DNA of 64,000 bases from Paracentrotus lividus (taxonomy: Eukaryota; Echinodermata; Echinoidea; Camarodonta; Echinidae), in contig CALNVZ010000174.1 in assembly GCA_940671915.1 (NCBI GenBank), forward strand, positions 16,426,220 to 16,490,219, in the 5' to 3' direction. Shown piece after piece: positions 60,815 through 64,000 of this stretch. The notes beneath the pieces are model-generated. The model worked only from the letters and a program-made list of their open reading frames with translations, did not search any database and was not told the origin of the DNA. How positions within the stretch are numbered: position 1 is the stretch's first letter; every line of letters begins with the position of its first letter. The position numbers and the translations under genes are program-made.

Positions 60815-61650
60815 TAGAAGGAATGGAAATTAATATGTTGTTGTAAAAAATCAAAGCTAGAAAAAAGCTAGAGATGATTGTTCATATTCGTAACTAACTA
60901 TTAACTGTTCATAAAACAGATCATTTCGAATTTAATTGATTACCATGAATCAATACTCACACTATATCTGATTTGAATCCTGAATTCTGACGGGGAATTC
61001 TGCGATTACAGGTGGATCAGTGAGGTATGGCCTACGGCTACGTTGTGGATCCGCATGCATACCTAGCCATGCATGGCCTGCTTAAAAACGTTTTCACGTT
61101 CAGCCAGCCAGAAGTGGCTGGATCTGCATCTCATTAAAGATAACCTGATCAATTATGATGTGGGGCGTGTAAATATTGGGGTATTATGAGTTTAATTTCC
61201 CAGGGCACAAGCCATAAAACCACCAAGTCAAGGTTCACGGAGACCCCTCGGAGAATGTTTTTGTTTACATGCCACACCCACCTAATGCCACGCCCACCTG
61301 GGAAATGCCACGCCCCCCTATAAAGCGCAATCGAAACGCCATCGATCTTTCGCTCACGTACTATGAGATCAGGGAGGAGTGGGTTTCATAGAAGGAAAGG
61401 CAATACTTGTACCAATTGAACAGAGTTCTCCTCTTATAATTACTCCAAAATACAAATAAAAATGAAGCACGACAATACAAAATTTGATTTGTATACACAC
61501 ACACACACACAAAAAAAAAGTTAATCAAAGTTCCTTTTTGGAAAAAGCACAAGAACTGGATATGAACTTTCCAACAATACAATGTGACCGACTATTGAAA
61601 TTGATCCGGGAATTACATGATCCCTTTAATAAGTTAGTAATTTGAACATG
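60815..61650. other. Intergenic, nothing seen
   Basis: Contains a (CA)n microsatellite (61495-61511). Confidence 0.5.
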
Positions 61651-61651
61651 G

Positions 61652-62910
61652 ATTGATCGATCCATATGGCACGAGTGATCCGTAATCTCTAAGAAAATTG
61701 TCATTTTTCAAAAGTCTCAATTTTGATTTTGGATGGTCATTTTCATTGTCCTGTCAATTCTGTATTGTTCATCATACACTATTAGACCTACTTCAACTGA
61801 GTTCGTGCGCAGTTAGTGAGCTCAGGGGCTGGATGACATGTTAACCTGCCTAAATTTGAAATGTCAAAATCAGTCCATTGAAAATCATGAGATATACCGA
61901 GTGAGTCAGAAAAAAACTAGACACCTAGAAAAAATGTAAATATGAAGAAAACCAATTAATGATCCCCAATTTATTCTGAAGAGTGACTCTTCCCGCATCT
62001 TTTGGTACCAATTTTGTGTGTTACATCTTATACACTTGTTGTTTGCGAACATGTCAATTTCGAATTGTGCAAGAGTCATGAGGACAAGACTGAAACAACA
62101 AAAGTGGACAAAAAAGCAACTCCATCCTGAAAAAAAGCATAACTTTTTAAGGAAAATGTTTTGAGCCATATATAACCTGGCAAGAGTATTGTTACAGTTA
62201 TCAACTAGGGTCGTGTGTTATGAACTCGCCACCCAAATAAAAAACGATGCCTCCTGTACAAAGTCATTAGAGATATTGTACTATCGTGGGAGAACTTCAA
62301 TATCTCTGCCAAATTTTAGCCTATGATTGTGATTTTAGCATCAAATTGAAAGTTTATAGCCTGCTTTATACAATCATATCAGTTAACAACATGTTGATGG
62401 TGCAACAGTACTTGGCAGGACCTAACCCCCTATGAATATAAAACAAAAAACCTATTTTCAGGGCTAAATTTCAGATCATTGATCGATCCATATGGCACGA
62501 GTGATCCGTAATCTCTAAGAAAATTGTCATTTTTCAAAAGTCTCAATTTTGATTTTGGATGGTCATTTTCATTGTCCTCTCAATTCTGTATTGTTCATCA
62601 TACACTATTAGACCTACTTCAACTGAGTTCGTGCGCAGTTAGTGAGTCAGGGGCTGGATGACATGTTAACCTGCCTAAATTTGAAATGTCTTAGAGATAT
62701 TGTACTATCGTGGGAGAACTTCAATATCTCTGCCAAATTTTAGCCTATGATTGTGATTTTAGCATCAAATTGAAGTTTATAGCCTGCTTTATACAATCAT
62801 ATCAGTTAAACAACATGTTTGATGGTGCAACAGTACTTGGCAGGACCTAACCCCCTCATGAATATAAAACAAAAAACCTATTTTCAGGGCTAAATTTCAG
62901 ATCATTATAT
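61652..62910. repeat. Interleaved recent duplication
   Basis: Block A (61652-61866, starting TTGATCGATCCATATGGCAC) reappears at 62478-62690. Block B (62266-62477, AGAGATATTGTACTATCGTG) reappears at 62693-62910. The copies are almost identical. Block A' interrupts the TA-flanked element between the two B copies. Confidence 0.85.
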
Positions 62911-63810
62911 TTTTCATTCTAAAATTGTAAACCATAATGAATTATACCTTGTTTTTTAAAGGTCTGAATATTCTCTACCAGAATATAATAAATTATTAAT
63001 ATTTGGGTGATTATAGATGACTTGACGATAAAAACAATGCAAATAAAAAAAATCTAAATTTCCTGAAAGTTTTCCTAATAACTTTATCTTCCACCTGGTA
63101 TAATTTTTCAATGCAGATTTAGATTCCTTGAGGAATTTCCTTCAGAAAATGTATAGTTTTTATATAGTAGCTAGGGTGTATACTTTTCGAGATAAAGGTC
63201 CTTAAAGTGAAAAAAGTGCAGTTTGGGGTCAAATTGGCATGTAACGCAAAAGGCGGCGAACATATAACACACGGCCCTAGATTCTGTGTAAAAAATTAGA
63301 TCGATTCGTCAAGTAATCCACGAATGAGTACATGCCACGAATGAGTACACTGACAGACCTAAAACGCCTCTCAATACTTTTGAAAAGTGATTATTTTGCC
63401 TTTGACGTGTGCTCACTCATACCTGACTGTACAGATCCATCTCATTTTCACACAAAATGTATTGAATAAGTTTAACAATTAACACCCCTGCAAAGTTATT
63501 AAGCGCAAGACATTTTCGTTAAAAAGCTATGCTATTTTAATGAGGATGGGGTTGCGTTTTTTGTGTTTTTTAATTTTGTTTAGCTTTTCGTTGTTTTGAT
63601 TTTACTCCCACTTTTGCACAATTCGAAATTTACATGTTTGCAAACAATGCGCTGTGTTCATCCAAGCCTAAAGATATAAGACACAAAACTGGTACCAAAA
63701 GATGCGGGAAGAGTTACTCTTTTGGAATACGTATAATAATTTGGGGTTTATAGATTGGTTTTCTTTTTATTGACATTTTTCAAGGTGTCTATTTTTTCTG
63801 ACTCACTCGG
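61897..63810. mobile_element. TA-flanked fold-back element (outer)
   Basis: Ends CCGAGTGAGTCAGAAAAAA and TTTTTTCTGACTCACTCGG, TA on both sides. Arms of about 290 bp pair (CGCATCTTTTGGTACCA with TGGTACCAAAAGATGCG). It encloses the element at 62208-63277. Confidence 0.75.
62208..63277. mobile_element. TA-flanked element, copy 2 (nested)
   Basis: Ends GGGTCGTGTGTTATGAACTC and the inverted CATATAACACACGGCCC, flanked by TA (62206-62207, 63278-63279). Same family as 43791-44840. Confidence 0.75.
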
Positions 63811-63812
63811 TA

Positions 63813-64000
63813 TATTAACAAAATGTATAATCAATTGTGTAAACACAATTGTGTCATAATAAAGTGAGCACAATTAAAAAATAAAGCAAGAAATTCTGAA
63901 AATCACTTTTAATAATCGACATCTACTACTCAAGCGTGAGAGCTAGTCTTATACAGTGTATCCCAGAAAAAAGTACACCCAGCTTTGGGAGCCTCATATT
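63813..64000. other. Right edge
   Basis: AT-rich; the last bases (GTATCCCAGAAAAAAGTACA) resemble the start of another TA-type terminal repeat that runs off the window. Confidence 0.3.

Noticed and set aside
1..64000. CRISPR array, operon, prophage or bacterial regulatory features
   Set aside because: Spliced genes, long introns and eukaryotic transposons show this is nuclear eukaryotic DNA; no direct-repeat/spacer array was seen.

Overview
The window looks like nuclear DNA of a marine invertebrate deuterostome. A sea urchin or related echinoderm is my best guess, inferred from AT-rich sequence, many ACATGTACATGTA-type stretches, small exons in long introns and a dense population of DIRS, MITE and fold-back elements. 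I could not run a search, so the species is not fixed.

Three recognisable protein genes could be assembled exon by exon with matching splice phases. (1) The 5' end of a MAPKBP1/WDR62-type WD40 scaffold gene lies on the minus strand (exons 29899-30003, 29283-29374, 4302-4366). The gene runs off the left edge and has an intron of about 25 kb. (2) A complete C1D gene (nuclear exosome cofactor, Sas10/Utp3/C1D family) lies on the plus strand, six coding exons between 38734 and 46132, 142 residues. (3) A complete mitochondrial amidoxime-reducing component gene (MTARC, MOSC domain) lies on the minus strand, seven coding exons between 60027 and 53429, 330 residues. Weaker candidates are a two-exon 58-residue ORF at 30761-31109, divergent from MAPKBP1, and two phase-compatible 5' exons on the minus strand at 40294-39683.

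Layout. 1-4301 is a LINE 3' end split by a fold-back/minisatellite insertion, then empty intron. 4367-29282 is the giant MAPKBP1 intron. It holds a mariner-type MITE (12215-12681), a complete but frame-broken DIRS element (12970-19057) with inverted termini and the diagnostic internal complementary region, and TA- and TTAA-flanked elements. 30004-30760 is a probable bidirectional promoter. About 31400-37233 is error-ridden sequence, largely an inflated inverted copy of 38215-40300, ending at a run of 25 N; I read it as a gap-filling artefact. 38734-46132 is C1D. 46133-53428 is intergenic and packed with nested MITEs (hAT-like inside mariner-like, piggyBac-like, two fold-backs). 53429-60027 is MTARC, whose last exon is tandemly reduplicated seven times and whose intron 6 carries a 1.2 kb element with 9-bp target duplications and terminal minisatellites. 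60028-64000 is upstream DNA with a Helitron-like hairpin and nested TA elements.

The three named genes do not form a known pathway together; they are neighbours. No new operon-like or defence-like system is visible. The most unusual structures are the DIRS junction region, the exon-7 array of MTARC and the terminal-minisatellite transposon.
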